This document shows positions 9,002 through 18,788 of a DNA stretch of 64,000 bases, piece after piece (positions within the stretch are counted from its first letter, which is position 1; each line of letters opens with the position of its first letter). This DNA is from CADEED01 sp963842515. Lineage in GTDB: Bacteria; Pseudomonadota; Gammaproteobacteria; Steroidobacterales; Steroidobacteraceae. A program made the translations under genes and the position numbers. Under the pieces are notes generated by a model, which was not told the DNA's origin, ran no database searches, and saw nothing but the letters and a program-made list of their open reading frames with translations. Location of the stretch: NCBI GenBank assembly GCA_963842515.1, contig CAWJGO010000001.1, positions 1,240,001 through 1,304,000 of the forward strand. The letters run 5' to 3'.

Positions 9002-11058
9002 GATTTGAAACCCACTCGCGCGTGGCTGCCGTCGCAGAAGGGCTTGGTGTTGCTGGCTCCGCAACGGCACAGCCGCGCCGACTCCACGCGCGCGACCACG
9101 CGGCCGGTGCCGCTGATGATCTCCACGTTGCCGCGAATCTGCAGTGGCCCATCGGCGAGTGGGTCGATGGCCAGCGGGCCGTCGCGTACCGGCAGCATGT
9201 CGGCCTTGGTCGTCGGCGGCTCGCCGCTCGCGACGAATTTCACGTCGTGGTGCGAGCCGTCGCAGAACGGCTTGCTCTTCGACGCACCGCAGCGGCACAG
9301 CGTGTAGCGATAACTCGCCACTGGCGCGCCGTCGAGGCGGATGTCGGCGCGAATCGCGTACGGACCGCCTTCACGCACGGAAATGAGATTCACGGGCGGC
9401 GGTGCCTCATCGGCCTGGCCATCCTTGCGCTGATAGCGGATGGCGCCGGAGACGCACAGATGCGCGATCTCGGTCAGTGCCTCAGTCGACATGGCATCGG
9501 GATTGATCCACGGTCCCTTCACATTGGCGATGAATACTTTGGGTCCCAGCGTCACGCAGAACCGTGAATGAATACACTTCTTGCCTTCGTAGATGAGCGT
9601 GAGGTCGCGCCCCTCGATGTAATCGACACCGTCGACGGTGCGCGGCCTGGGCGCCACGTTCCCTGGTTCGATCATCGCCGCGCCGTTGGTGGCGGAGGGA
9701 GGCGCGGCAGTGGGGGCGGAGCCGATGGGCGTGGTGGGACGGGGCGCCGCCGCCGGCGCGAGCGCGCCCAACACGGGCGAATCTTTCTCGAGGTTCGCGT
9801 AACGCTCGGCTCGCTGCGTCAGCTCGGTCAGGATCTTCAGCGATTGAGCAACGCGCGCATCACCATTCGCCGCCAGCGTCAGCGCACCCGCGGTGAGCTC
9901 CCGCAGACGCTCGACGAAAAACTTTCCGGCGCTCATCCCCGGAGGTAGCGGGGCGGCATCGCGCAGCGCGGTGAACGACATGCCGCCGTTGCAATCCGGG
10001 TTCGACGGGCCTGCAGGCAGGCGTGCGGCGCGCTCGGCGAGCGGCGTCATGGCACGCATGAGACCCAGGCCCAGATCCACGCACAACGCTTTCGCAGGAT
10101 GTGGCCGCGGCAGCAGGTACGAATGTGAAATCAGCCGCAGCATGAGCATGTAGGCGCTGTTCGCCACGTCGACGGTTGCCGCGGTTTCTTCATTTTCCAT
10201 CCACACGCGCGCGCCCGCTCGCACCGGACGCCGCAGCACGGGATTCACCGCCGCGGGAAACGCCGGCTGAAATCGCGGATTCGCGGCCTTGAGCGTCTTC
10301 AATTCCTCGCGGATTGCGATGAAGCGCTGGTAGTGGGAGTCCGCGTTCTCCTGCGCGGCGCCTTCACCCTGGCTGATGATGGCGTCGAAGGCCTTGAGCG
10401 CGGTGATTGAACAGATGACCGGATCGCAACCCTGGAAGTCGATCTCCTTGCGCGAGATCTGCAGATTGCGGTCGCCACAGAAGGCCTCCTTCTCGCCCAC
10501 GCGCGCGACAAACATCGCGAGGTCCCTCGACAGACATTCGTAGAACGATCCCACGGTCTCGTAATCGATGGGCATGGGCGTGACGCGCGGCCGTGCATCG
10601 CCGCGCGTGAACCTGAAGTCCGGATCGAAGCCCGCGCCGTCGGGCTCGACCGAGCACGTCGGCCGCTCCAGGTAGATGAAGTGCTGCAGCACCGCTTCAC
10701 CGAACGGCGCCAGCCTGACTACCACGTTGGCGGGCAGGCCGCCGGGATCGAGCGGGAAGTTCATCCGGCCGAATCGCGGGCTGCCGCCGAGCGCGGCGGT
10801 GATGTTCCACACCGCGGTGAGGTGGCCCATTTCCTCGACCGCCACCTTGAGAATGGCCCGGCGCCAGCGCGCCGTGGCCTCGGCCTCGGCCGCGCTCAAT
10901 CCTTCCTCGGTGCCGCTGCGCAGACTGAAAGCCGCGTAGAGATAAGTGCACATGAGGTTGTGCTCGAGCTCCGCGGCTTCGTACAACTGGTGCACTAGAG
11001 CTTCACGCGTGATGAGTCGCTGCGGGGCAGTGGCGGCAGGCGTCAGCGCGGTATTCAT
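8998..11058 (-). CDS. ferritin-like / Fer4_19 / twin CDGSH iron-sulfur fusion protein
   Basis: 686 residues in three parts. Residues 1-440 are a ferritin-like domain of the VioB/iminophenyl-pyruvate-dimer-synthase type (AAELEHNLMCTYLYAAFSL, VAVEEMGHLTAVWNI), with the Glu/His carboxylate pattern of a di-iron four-helix bundle. After a Pro/Ala linker, residues about 476-545 match the Fer4_19 domain (KKCIHSRFC, HLCVSGAIRYQR). The C-terminus has two CDGSH motifs, CRCGASKSKPFCDGSH and CRCGASNTKPFCDGSH, each expected to bind a 2Fe-2S cluster through three Cys and one His. No signal peptide is visible. The start overlaps the stop of the DsbA-NhaA gene by four bases, so the two are translationally coupled. 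A role in iron or redox handling is inferred. Confidence 0.9.
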   Translation of the reverse strand: MNTALTPAATAPQRLITREALVHQLYEAAELEHNLMCTYLYAAFSLRSGTEEGLSAAEAEATARWRRAILKVAVEEMGHLTAVWNITAALGGSPRFGRMNFPLDPGGLPANVVVRLAPFGEAVLQHFIYLERPTCSVEPDGAGFDPDFRFTRGDARPRVTPMPIDYETVGSFYECLSRDLAMFVARVGEKEAFCGDRNLQISRKEIDFQGCDPVICSITALKAFDAIISQGEGAAQENADSHYQRFIAIREELKTLKAANPRFQPAFPAAVNPVLRRPVRAGARVWMENEETAATVDVANSAYMLMLRLISHSYLLPRPHPAKALCVDLGLGLMRAMTPLAERAARLPAGPSNPDCNGGMSFTALRDAAPLPPGMSAGKFFVERLRELTAGALTLAANGDARVAQSLKILTELTQRAERYANLEKDSPVLGALAPAAAPRPTTPIGSAPTAAPPSATNGAAMIEPGNVAPRPRTVDGVDYIEGRDLTLIYEGKKCIHSRFCVTLGPKVFIANVKGPWINPDAMSTEALTEIAHLCVSGAIRYQRKDGQADEAPPPVNLISVREGGPYAIRADIRLDGAPVASYRYTLCRCGASKSKPFCDGSHHDVKFVASGEPPTTKADMLPVRDGPLAIDPLADGPLQIRGNVEIISGTGRVVARVESARLCRCGASNTKPFCDGSHARVGFKS

Positions 11059-12893
11059 GGGTTCACCTTCTCAGTGTCGAGCGGCGGCGCTCCCCACAAC
11101 ACCGCGACACCGATGATGGCTGAAAGCAGCGACGCCGCAAAGACCGCGACTTTCGCCGCCGCGAAATCCTCGAACGTAGGAAATGCCTGGCCGGCGATAA
11201 ACAGCGACATCGTGAAGCCGATACCGGCGAGGGCGCCCGCGCCGCCCAGTTGGCGCCAGGAGTACGCCGCAGGTTTTTCGGCCACACCGATTTTTACCGC
11301 CAGCCACGAAGCCAGCAGAAACCCCACGGGTTTGCCGACGGTGAGCCCGCCGACGATTGCCGCCATCAGCATGCCGTGACCGCCCATCACCTCGGCCGCA
11401 ATCACGACTCCGGCATTCGCCAGCGCGAAGATGGGCAGCACCAGGTAACTCGACCGCGGCGCCACATTGCGCAGCAGGCGGTCGGCCGGCGATTCGAGAC
11501 GGTCGTGAATACTGTCGAGCTCGCGCAATGCAGGGGCGGAAGGACCCTGGCGGAACTGTTCGCCGCCGTGGCTGGCCTCGGCCGCGAGAATGGCCTCAGC
11601 CTGCAGTACCAATGAGCGATAGTCCGGCGGTTTACGGGTCGGGATGAAAGCGGCTAACAACACGCCTGCCAAGGTGGCGTGCAGACCGCCCGAGTGCACG
11701 CAGGTCCAGAGCAGCACGCCGGTCAGGACATAGGGCGTCGCGCGATACACGCTCGAGCGATTGAGCAACACCAGGAAACCCACCGCGACCAGCGCACCCA
11801 GCAAGGCGGCGAGGTTGAGCGCGTCGGAGTAGAAGATGGCCACCACGATGATGGCCCCGATGTCATCGACGATCGCCGCGGCCGTGAGGAAGATGCGCAG
11901 CTCCACCGGCACGCGCGGGCCCATGACGGCGATCAGTGCGACGGCGAACGCGGTATCGGTCGCCATGGGAACGCCCCAGCCATGCGCCCACGCGCCCCCC
12001 GGTACCAGGGACACATATATAAGAGCGGGCACCACCATGCCGCCGATGGCCGCGGCGATGGGCAGTGCGGCGCTGCGCCGCGTGGCCAGGTGCCCTACGG
12101 TGAACTCGCGTTTTATCTCCAGCCCGACCACCAGGAAGAAGACCGTGAGCAGTGCATCGTTGACCCAGTGCAGCAGCGACATGCGAAATTCGGCGTCGCC
12201 AAAGGACAGGCCAACGTCGGTTTCCCAGAAGCGCGTGAACGCCGGGCCGACGTCCGTATTGGTGAAAACGATGGCTAACAAAGTGGCGAGCAGCAGCAGC
12301 ACGCCGGTCGACGGCGCCCAGCTGGCGAAACCCAGCGCCGCGGTGCGTACGCGATGGCCGAGCGAGCCCAGCATGGCGTCGGTGAACGAGGCTTCATCCC
12401 AGGGGCCGTCATACCGGCGGCTGTTGATGAAGAAGGTGGGCGTGAAGCGCACGCCGCTGGCGTGTGAGCTGGCCACGTCCTCATCCACGCGCGCCTTCGC
12501 CTCGGTGGCGAGCACCGCGGCGACATCGGCCGGCTTCTCGGCCAACCGCAACTCTGTCGCGACGACGACCAGGTCTTCTTCGGTCAGAGTGCGCGAGCGC
12601 GTCATCAGCGAGACGTGCGCGCTCCAGAATGCGTCGGTAGTTGCCGCCTGCTCGACCAGCTCCGCGGCGCGGCGCGCCAGTTGGCTGCCCGTGATCGGGC
12701 GGTGCCGGAATGCGTAGCGCACGCGATCGCCGAGCTGATCCCGCACCTCGGTGATGCGTTCATTGGCCGCACGGCAGTGTGGGCAGTCATAGCTGCCATA
12801 TTCCACCAGGGTGATTTCGGCTCGGGCGGCTCCAAGGACATGGTCGCGTGCCGGATCGACTGGGCGGTCGAGGCGGTTGTTCATGGCGGGCAT
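11055..12893 (-). CDS. nhaA: Na+/H+ antiporter NhaA with N-terminal DsbA-like thioredoxin domain
   Basis: 612 residues against about 390 for E. coli NhaA. Residues 1-185 are a DsbA-like thioredoxin fold (VEYGSYDCPHC, Cys37/Cys40, and a cis-Pro-type RFTPTFFIN). Residues 190-612 are NhaA: LTVFFLVVGLEIKREF, PMATDTAFAVALIAV, AAIVDDIGAI with the paired ion-binding aspartates, and GFTMSLFIAGQAF near the end. Such fusions exist in other bacteria, where the thioredoxin domain is thought to face the cytoplasm. The N-terminus here has no signal peptide. ATGs at 12893 and 12884 are both possible starts. It forms an operon with the iron-sulfur fusion gene. Confidence 0.93.
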   Translation of the reverse strand: MPAMNNRLDRPVDPARDHVLGAARAEITLVEYGSYDCPHCRAANERITEVRDQLGDRVRYAFRHRPITGSQLARRAAELVEQAATTDAFWSAHVSLMTRSRTLTEEDLVVVATELRLAEKPADVAAVLATEAKARVDEDVASSHASGVRFTPTFFINSRRYDGPWDEASFTDAMLGSLGHRVRTAALGFASWAPSTGVLLLLATLLAIVFTNTDVGPAFTRFWETDVGLSFGDAEFRMSLLHWVNDALLTVFFLVVGLEIKREFTVGHLATRRSAALPIAAAIGGMVVPALIYVSLVPGGAWAHGWGVPMATDTAFAVALIAVMGPRVPVELRIFLTAAAIVDDIGAIIVVAIFYSDALNLAALLGALVAVGFLVLLNRSSVYRATPYVLTGVLLWTCVHSGGLHATLAGVLLAAFIPTRKPPDYRSLVLQAEAILAAEASHGGEQFRQGPSAPALRELDSIHDRLESPADRLLRNVAPRSSYLVLPIFALANAGVVIAAEVMGGHGMLMAAIVGGLTVGKPVGFLLASWLAVKIGVAEKPAAYSWRQLGGAGALAGIGFTMSLFIAGQAFPTFEDFAAAKVAVFAASLLSAIIGVAVLWGAPPLDTEKVNP

Positions 12894-12959
12894 TAGAGCA
12901 CGCGTAACCCGGTGTATTCTCGTCGTGCTTTGGTATCACCAGGGCAGGGGGTGCAGAAC

Positions 12960-15566
12960 GTGCAGCGCGCGCTGAATTCCGCCCGCGAAATGATTGCGGT
13001 GATCGTATTGCTCCTGCTGGCAATGGCAGCGGTGGCACTGTCGGTCAGCACCGACCTTCCAGCCTTGCACTCCATTCTCGATACCGCCGTGTTCCTGCTG
13101 AGCGCTGTGCTCGCCTTCCTGCTCTGGGACATGGGATGGCGAACCGCCCAGCCACTGGCACGCCTCCAGGCGGCGTGTTTCGGCGTTGTCGCGTTGCTCG
13201 AATTGTTGCACGTCATCACGGCGCTCGACTTCTCCGAGGCGGAACACCTGGCCATGCTGCTGCGACCGGGCACCTGGTCTCCGGCAGCCTATCTATTGCC
13301 GCTGGGGTTGCTCGTGGCATTGCCACTCAGCCGCGACGACGCGCGCGTGGCTTGGTTCACCGCCGGGTTGCTCGTCGCGGCCGCGGCGCTGATGGCGCTG
13401 TTTGCGCTGGTGCCACGCTACAGCGAGCCAAGTTTTCTCGGCGTCACAAGACCGACGCTCATTTTCGCGCCGCTGCTGTGGCTGCCGGTGGTCGCCGGGT
13501 ATTGGCAAAACCGCGAGATCGACCGGCTCGGGCACGTGTTCGCCGTGTTCGCAGCCGTGACGTTCTTTGTGCCGCTGCTCATGCTTTTTTCAGTGGCGCC
13601 TGCCGACAAGATCGCGAACATCGCACACCTCGTGCGCGTCGGCGGCGAGTTATACCTGCTGTTCAGCCTCACGCAGATGGGCACCGCCGACACGGCGCGC
13701 CGCATGCATGCCGAACGCGAATTGAAGGCCAGCAATGAAGTGCTGGAGGCGCGCGTCGCCGTGCGCACCGTCGAGCTCGAGACCGCCAATGCCGACCTGC
13801 GACTCGAGGCGCAGACCCGAAGGCTCGCCGAGAGCCGCACGCGCATGCAGCTGGAGCGGCTGGACTTGCTGCAGCGGATCACGCGCGCCATCAGCGAACG
13901 TCAGGATCTCGACAGCATCTTCCAAGTGGTGGTGGGCAGCGTCGAAGAGCACCTGCCGGCGGACTTCGCCGCGCTGTGCAACTACGAGCCCGCCGCCGCC
14001 ATTCTCACGGTGAGCCGCGTCGGCTCGCGCAGCGAGCCACTGGCGCTCGAGCTGGCGATGCCCGCGCAGGCCCGCATCGAAATCGACGCCAACGGTTTGA
14101 GCCGCTGCATCGCCGGAAACCTGGTCTATGAGGCCGACATCGGCGCGATTCAATTTCCATTCCCCCAGCGGCTGGCGCGTGGCGGGCTCAGATCGATGGT
14201 GATCGCGCCACTCATGGTGGAGGAGCGCAGCGGTGTATTCGGCGTGCTCATCGTTGCGCGCCGCGCCGCCGGCGCCTTCACCAGTGGCGAGTGCGAATTC
14301 CTGCGGCAGCTCTGCGATCACGTGTCGCTCGCCGCCAATCAGGCTCAGCTGCACACCTCGCTGCGCAAGGCTTACGAAGACCTGCAACTCAGCCAGAACG
14401 CGGTCATGCAGCAGGAACGGTTACGGGCGCTCGGCCAGATGGCCAGCGGCATCGCTCATGACATCAACAACGCGATTTCCCCGATCACCCTGTATGTCGA
14501 TGCATTGCTGACGCACGAAGCTGGCTTCAGCGAACGGGCACGCAAGCAACTCGAGATCATTCAACGTGCGGTCGCCGACGTGGCGCACACCGTGGCGCGC
14601 ATGGGTGAGTTCTATCGCCAGCGGCCGGCGCCACTCGAGCTCGAGCAGGTCGACGTCAATCACGCCTTGCGCGAGGTACTGGAGTTCACGCGCGCCCGCT
14701 GGAGCGACATGGCGCAGCAGCGGGGCGCGGTGATCGAGGCGAAAATCGACAGCGCAGCGGAAAACCTCACGGTGATGGCGCACGGCAGCGAGCTGCGTGA
14801 GGCGTTGATCAACCTGGTGTTCAATGCGACCGATGCCATGCCCGACGGCGGCACGCTCACCCTGCGCACCGGTCATGCACCCGAGGCGGGCGTGGGGCTC
14901 GCGCGGCGCGTCTTTATCGAGGTCAGCGACACGGGTATCGGCATGGACGAAGCCACACGCCGCCGTTGCCTCGAGCCGTTTTTCACCACCAAGGGCGATC
15001 GGGGATCGGGTCTCGGTCTTGCAATGGTCTATGGCATCGCCCAGCGCCACGGCGTCGATACCGATATCGTGAGCGCCCCGGCCGAAGGCACCACAGTCAG
15101 GCTGACCTTCCCGGTGGCCGCGCCGTCCTCGCCGTCAGCAGGCGCCATCCTCATCCAGAAATTTCCCAGGCCCACGCGCATCCTGCTGATCGACGACGAC
15201 CCGGTGTTGCTCACTTCGCTGCGCGAGACGCTGGCGCACGACGGACATCGCGTGGAAACGGCCAATGGCGGCAGGCTGGGAATAGAGGTATTCCTGGATG
15301 CGTTGAACGCCGGCAACCCGTTTCCAGTGGTCATAACGGACTTGGGGATGCCGCACCTCGACGGACGGGCGGTCGCGGCGGCTATCAAAGCGGCAGCGCC
15401 CCCGACCTTCATCATCATGCTGACCGGCTGGGGTCAGCGCCTGGTGGCCTCGGGAGAAATACCGACGGAAGTCGTAGCCGTCTTGAGCAAACCACCCAAA
15501 CTTACCGAGCTGCGCCAGGTTCTCGCCGACTGTACCGGTGAGCTGACGGAACAAGTTTCCCCGTGA
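12960..15566 (+). CDS. hybrid sensor histidine kinase/response regulator (membrane, GAF, HisKA, HATPase, REC)
   Basis: 868 residues. The N-terminal 240 residues are hydrophobic, with about seven membrane helices. A coiled-coil stretch (VRTVELETANADLRLEAQ) leads to a GAF domain, then HisKA with GIAHDINNAISPI (phospho-His about 500). The ATPase boxes follow: NLVFNATDAMPDGG, VSDTGIGMDE, FFTTKGDRGSGLGL. A C-terminal receiver has the acidic LLIDDDP, phospho-Asp about 794 in VVITDLGMPHLDG, and lysine in LSKPPK. The ligand is unknown and no separate output regulator lies beside it. I chose GTG 12960 because AGGGGG lies eight bases upstream; the frame is open from GTG 12912. Confidence 0.88.
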   Translation: MQRALNSAREMIAVIVLLLLAMAAVALSVSTDLPALHSILDTAVFLLSAVLAFLLWDMGWRTAQPLARLQAACFGVVALLELLHVITALDFSEAEHLAMLLRPGTWSPAAYLLPLGLLVALPLSRDDARVAWFTAGLLVAAAALMALFALVPRYSEPSFLGVTRPTLIFAPLLWLPVVAGYWQNREIDRLGHVFAVFAAVTFFVPLLMLFSVAPADKIANIAHLVRVGGELYLLFSLTQMGTADTARRMHAERELKASNEVLEARVAVRTVELETANADLRLEAQTRRLAESRTRMQLERLDLLQRITRAISERQDLDSIFQVVVGSVEEHLPADFAALCNYEPAAAILTVSRVGSRSEPLALELAMPAQARIEIDANGLSRCIAGNLVYEADIGAIQFPFPQRLARGGLRSMVIAPLMVEERSGVFGVLIVARRAAGAFTSGECEFLRQLCDHVSLAANQAQLHTSLRKAYEDLQLSQNAVMQQERLRALGQMASGIAHDINNAISPITLYVDALLTHEAGFSERARKQLEIIQRAVADVAHTVARMGEFYRQRPAPLELEQVDVNHALREVLEFTRARWSDMAQQRGAVIEAKIDSAAENLTVMAHGSELREALINLVFNATDAMPDGGTLTLRTGHAPEAGVGLARRVFIEVSDTGIGMDEATRRRCLEPFFTTKGDRGSGLGLAMVYGIAQRHGVDTDIVSAPAEGTTVRLTFPVAAPSSPSAGAILIQKFPRPTRILLIDDDPVLLTSLRETLAHDGHRVETANGGRLGIEVFLDALNAGNPFPVVITDLGMPHLDGRAVAAAIKAAAPPTFIIMLTGWGQRLVASGEIPTEVVAVLSKPPKLTELRQVLADCTGELTEQVSP

Positions 15567-15646
15567 GTCGGCAGGCGCGGGGCAGCTTGACGTGTCACGG
15601 TGTCATGGCTTGTACTCCCGCGTCCAGAACACCCGAGGGGTAAAAG

Positions 15647-16540
15647 ATGTTCAACCGCCGTTCATTTCTCGTGTCGCTTGGTGCCGGTGTGACCGCCGGT
15701 TCTCTGGTGTCGTCAATGGCATTCGCCAACCATCACATCAAGATCCCGCTGGGTATCCAACTCTGGACCGTCAAAGGCGACGCTGAAAAGGATCTCGACG
15801 GCACGTTGCGCAAGCTGTACGCGCTCGGCTTCCGCGAAATCGAATTCGCCGGTTATTACGGCAAGACACCTGCCGATCTCGGCAAGCTCATGAAGGGCAT
15901 CGGCTTCTCGCTGGTCAGCACGCACGCCGGCGCTGACGACATCGCAAGTTCGGGCGACAAGATCATCGCCGACGCCAAGGCGCTCGGCCTCAAATACATC
16001 ATCTGCTCCTCACCCATGTCGAGCGCCGCCAAGGCCAAGCTCGAGTGGGCCAAGAAAATGGACGCGCTCGATGAGGGCGACTGGAAACTGAACGCCGCGC
16101 TGTTCAACAAGTTCGGCAAGCAGGTGAAGGATGCCGGCATGGTGTTCGGATATCACAACCACCACGTCGAATTCAAAAAGTTCGGCGGCAAGAGCGGGTT
16201 CGACACCTTGTTCGCGGAGACGGACCCGAACCTCGTGACCATCGAGCTCGACGTGGGCTGGGCCGTTGCCGCGAGCGAAGACCCGGTCGCGATCCTCAAC
16301 AAGTACAAGGGCCGCGTGGTCGCGTTGCACGTCAAGGACATCGGCAAGCTCGATGCGGATCCGCACAAGGCCACCACCACCGCGATTGGCGAAGGCACCA
16401 TCGACTGGAAGAAGGTCATCGGTACCGCGCACGCCAATGGCGTGAAGCATTACTTCTATGAACAGGAAGAGCCGTTCAGCCGGCCGATTCTCGAGTCAGC
16501 CAAGATGAGCGCGGACTACCTAAGCAAGCTCGCATTCTGA
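15647..16540 (+). CDS. sugar phosphate isomerase/epimerase, Tat-exported
   Basis: 297 residues of the xylose-isomerase-like TIM-barrel family. The N-terminus is a twin-arginine signal (NRRSFLVSLGAG), so the enzyme is predicted to be exported folded. Barrel landmarks are PLGIQLWTVKGD, FREIEFAGYYG, GYHNHHVEF (metal/substrate His pair), IELDVGWAVAA, ALHVKDIG and HYFYEQEEP. GAGGGG precedes the ATG. It opens a four-gene plus-strand run with a cytoplasmic relative, a Gfo/Idh/MocA enzyme and an MFS transporter. Related exported enzymes act on keto-sugar intermediates; the substrate here is unknown. Confidence 0.87.
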   Translation: MFNRRSFLVSLGAGVTAGSLVSSMAFANHHIKIPLGIQLWTVKGDAEKDLDGTLRKLYALGFREIEFAGYYGKTPADLGKLMKGIGFSLVSTHAGADDIASSGDKIIADAKALGLKYIICSSPMSSAAKAKLEWAKKMDALDEGDWKLNAALFNKFGKQVKDAGMVFGYHNHHVEFKKFGGKSGFDTLFAETDPNLVTIELDVGWAVAASEDPVAILNKYKGRVVALHVKDIGKLDADPHKATTTAIGEGTIDWKKVIGTAHANGVKHYFYEQEEPFSRPILESAKMSADYLSKLAF

Positions 16541-16553
16541 AGTTGGGACGCGC

Positions 16554-17606
16554 GTGAAGACCATCAAGGGGCCTGCGGTATTCCTGGCGCAGTTCGCGGG
16601 GGGTGGCCCGCATCTGTCGAATCTCAACGACATGGCCAAGTGGGCCAAGGAGTGCGGATTCATCGGTGTACAGCTGCCGAGTTGGGACAGCCGCGTCATG
16701 GACCTGGCCAAAGCGGCCGAGAGCAAGACCTATTGCGACGAGCTCAAGGGCACGATGGCCAGACATGGCATCGAGCCCACGGAGCTTTCAGCGCATCTGC
16801 AGGGGCAGCTCGTGGCGGTGCACCCGGCGTACGACCTGCAATTCGACAATTTCGCTCCATCCGAAGTGCACGGCAATCCGCAGGCTCGCCAGGCCTGGGC
16901 CGTGAAGCAGATGGAATACGTGGCGAAGGCCAGCAAGAATCTGGGGCTCAAGAACGTTGCAGCGTTCCCCGGTGCGCTGGCCTGGCCCTATCTATATCCA
17001 TGGCCGCAGCGTCCGCCGGGCCTCATCGAGGCCGCGTTCGACGAGCTGGCCAGGCGCTGGAAACCCATCCTCGACATCTTCGAGGCGAACGGTCAGAACT
17101 GCTGCTTCGAAGTGCATCCGGGCGAAGACATCTTCGACGGCGAGACCTTCGAGATGTTTCTCGAGCGCGTGCAAGGCCACAAGGCCTGCAACATTCTCTA
17201 CGACCCGTCGCATTTCGTTCTCCAGCAGCTCGACTATCTTGCCTACATCGACATCTACAAAGACCGCATAAAAATGTTCCATGTGAAGGATGCTGAGTTT
17301 CGTCCCTCGGGCAGGCAGGGCGTGTATTCCGGTTATGCCCCGTGGGTGCATCGCGCCGGCCGTTTCCGGTCGCTGGGCGATGGCCAGGTCGACTTCGGTG
17401 GCATCTTCTCGAAGATGGCCGCCAACAACTTCGAAGGCTGGGCAGTGCTCGAATGGGAGTGCGCGCTCAAGCATCCCGAGGATGGCGCGCGCGAAGGCTC
17501 GGCGTTCATCAAGAAGCACATCATCCGCGTGACGGAAAAAGCGTTCGATGATTTCGCGGCCGGTGGCGACACCTCCGTGGCGTTGCGCACGTTGGGACTC
17601 AAATGA
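16554..17606 (+). CDS. sugar phosphate isomerase/epimerase, cytoplasmic TIM barrel
   Basis: 350 residues with no signal peptide, a second xylose-isomerase-like barrel distantly related to its upstream neighbour. Metal-site segments are CCFEVHPGEDIFD, NILYDPSHFVLQ, MFHVKDAEF and WAVLEWECALKHPEDGA. It starts with GTG at 16554, 13 bases after the previous stop. Its last four bases overlap the next ATG (ATGA), so the isomerase and the dehydrogenase are coupled. The likely role is isomerisation of a keto-sugar or cyclitol in the same pathway as the next gene. Confidence 0.87.
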   Translation: MKTIKGPAVFLAQFAGGGPHLSNLNDMAKWAKECGFIGVQLPSWDSRVMDLAKAAESKTYCDELKGTMARHGIEPTELSAHLQGQLVAVHPAYDLQFDNFAPSEVHGNPQARQAWAVKQMEYVAKASKNLGLKNVAAFPGALAWPYLYPWPQRPPGLIEAAFDELARRWKPILDIFEANGQNCCFEVHPGEDIFDGETFEMFLERVQGHKACNILYDPSHFVLQQLDYLAYIDIYKDRIKMFHVKDAEFRPSGRQGVYSGYAPWVHRAGRFRSLGDGQVDFGGIFSKMAANNFEGWAVLEWECALKHPEDGAREGSAFIKKHIIRVTEKAFDDFAAGGDTSVALRTLGLK

Positions 17607-18736
17607 CCCGGCCGTTGCGTTGGGCAATGATCGGCGGCGGCGAAGGTGCTTTCATCGGCGCCGTGCATCGCATGGCCGCGCGCCTGGACGGACGTTATCA
17701 CCTGGTTGCGGGCGTGTTCTCATCGGACGCGGAGAAAACCCAACGTTCGGCGACGGCATTGAATGTCGACGCGGCGCGTGCATACCCGACCGTCGAGGCC
17801 ATGCTGAAAGCAGAAGCGGCCCGACCGGACGGCATCGAAGTCGTGTCCATCGTCACGCCGAATCACGTGCACTACGTGCAGTCGGCCGCCTGCCTGGAGG
17901 CCGGGCTCGACGTGATCTGCGACAAGCCGCTGACCACCACTCTCGCCGATGCCGAAAAGCTCGTTGCTCTGGCCGCGTCGAAAAAACGTTTGTTAGGCGT
18001 GACCTTCAACTACACCGGCTACCCGATGATCCGGCACGCCAAGCAATTGGTGGCCGACGGCGCCATCGGCGCGCTGCGTGTGGTGCAGGTGGAGTATCCG
18101 CAGGGCTGGCTGGCCACGGCGCTCGAAAAGACCGGCCAGAAGCAGGCGAGCTGGCGCACCGACCCGAAGCTGGCCGGCGCCGGCGCACTTGGCGATATCG
18201 GCTCGCATGCCTTCCAGCTCGCGGAATTCGTCACCGGCGCGCAGGTCGCGGAAGTCGCCGCGGATGTCTCGGCCATCGTTCCCGGACGCGCGATCGACGA
18301 CAACGTCAACGTGCTGCTGCGTTTCGCCAATGGCGCGCGCGGTAGTTTGTGGGCCAGCCAGGTGGCCATCGGCCATCTCAACAGCCATCGGCTGCGTGTG
18401 TACGGCGACGGCGGATCCATCCAGTGGTTCCAGGAGCGGCCCGAAGAGCTGCTCGTCGTCGAATCCGGGCAGCCACCGCGCTGCGTGCGTCGCGGCGATC
18501 CGGGCACACCGACCAGCTCGGTGGCGCTGCCGGGTGGTCACCCGGAAGGATTCATCGAAGCCTTCTCGCAGCTCTACTCGGATTTTGCCGAGCGCGTCAG
18601 CGCGAGACTCGAATCACGCTCGCCCAAGGCAGCGTCTCTTTTTGCGCCCGATGCAGTTACCGGGACGCGAGTCATGGCATTCATCGAAGCGGTGCTGAAA
18701 TCGGGCAAGGCGAACAGCGCCTGGACCCGTATCTGA
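17603..18736 (+). CDS. Gfo/Idh/MocA family NAD(P)-dependent oxidoreductase
   Basis: 377 residues. The N-terminal Rossmann part begins WAMIGGGEGAFIGAVHR and continues IVTPNHVHYVQSA and DVICDKPLTTTLADAEKL, with the conserved EKP-like lysine as DKP. The C-terminal domain has GDIGSHAFQLAEF with the catalytic His. GGHPEGFIEAFSQLY near the end is common in the inositol/glucoside dehydrogenase branch. It should oxidise or reduce a sugar or cyclitol hydroxyl. It is coupled by ATGA overlap to the preceding isomerase. Confidence 0.9.
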   Translation: MTRPLRWAMIGGGEGAFIGAVHRMAARLDGRYHLVAGVFSSDAEKTQRSATALNVDAARAYPTVEAMLKAEAARPDGIEVVSIVTPNHVHYVQSAACLEAGLDVICDKPLTTTLADAEKLVALAASKKRLLGVTFNYTGYPMIRHAKQLVADGAIGALRVVQVEYPQGWLATALEKTGQKQASWRTDPKLAGAGALGDIGSHAFQLAEFVTGAQVAEVAADVSAIVPGRAIDDNVNVLLRFANGARGSLWASQVAIGHLNSHRLRVYGDGGSIQWFQERPEELLVVESGQPPRCVRRGDPGTPTSSVALPGGHPEGFIEAFSQLYSDFAERVSARLESRSPKAASLFAPDAVTGTRVMAFIEAVLKSGKANSAWTRI

Positions 18737-18788
18737 AAGAGATAGGTTCGAAGATAAAATTGTCTAACTAGTTTGAGGGGTGGGGAGC

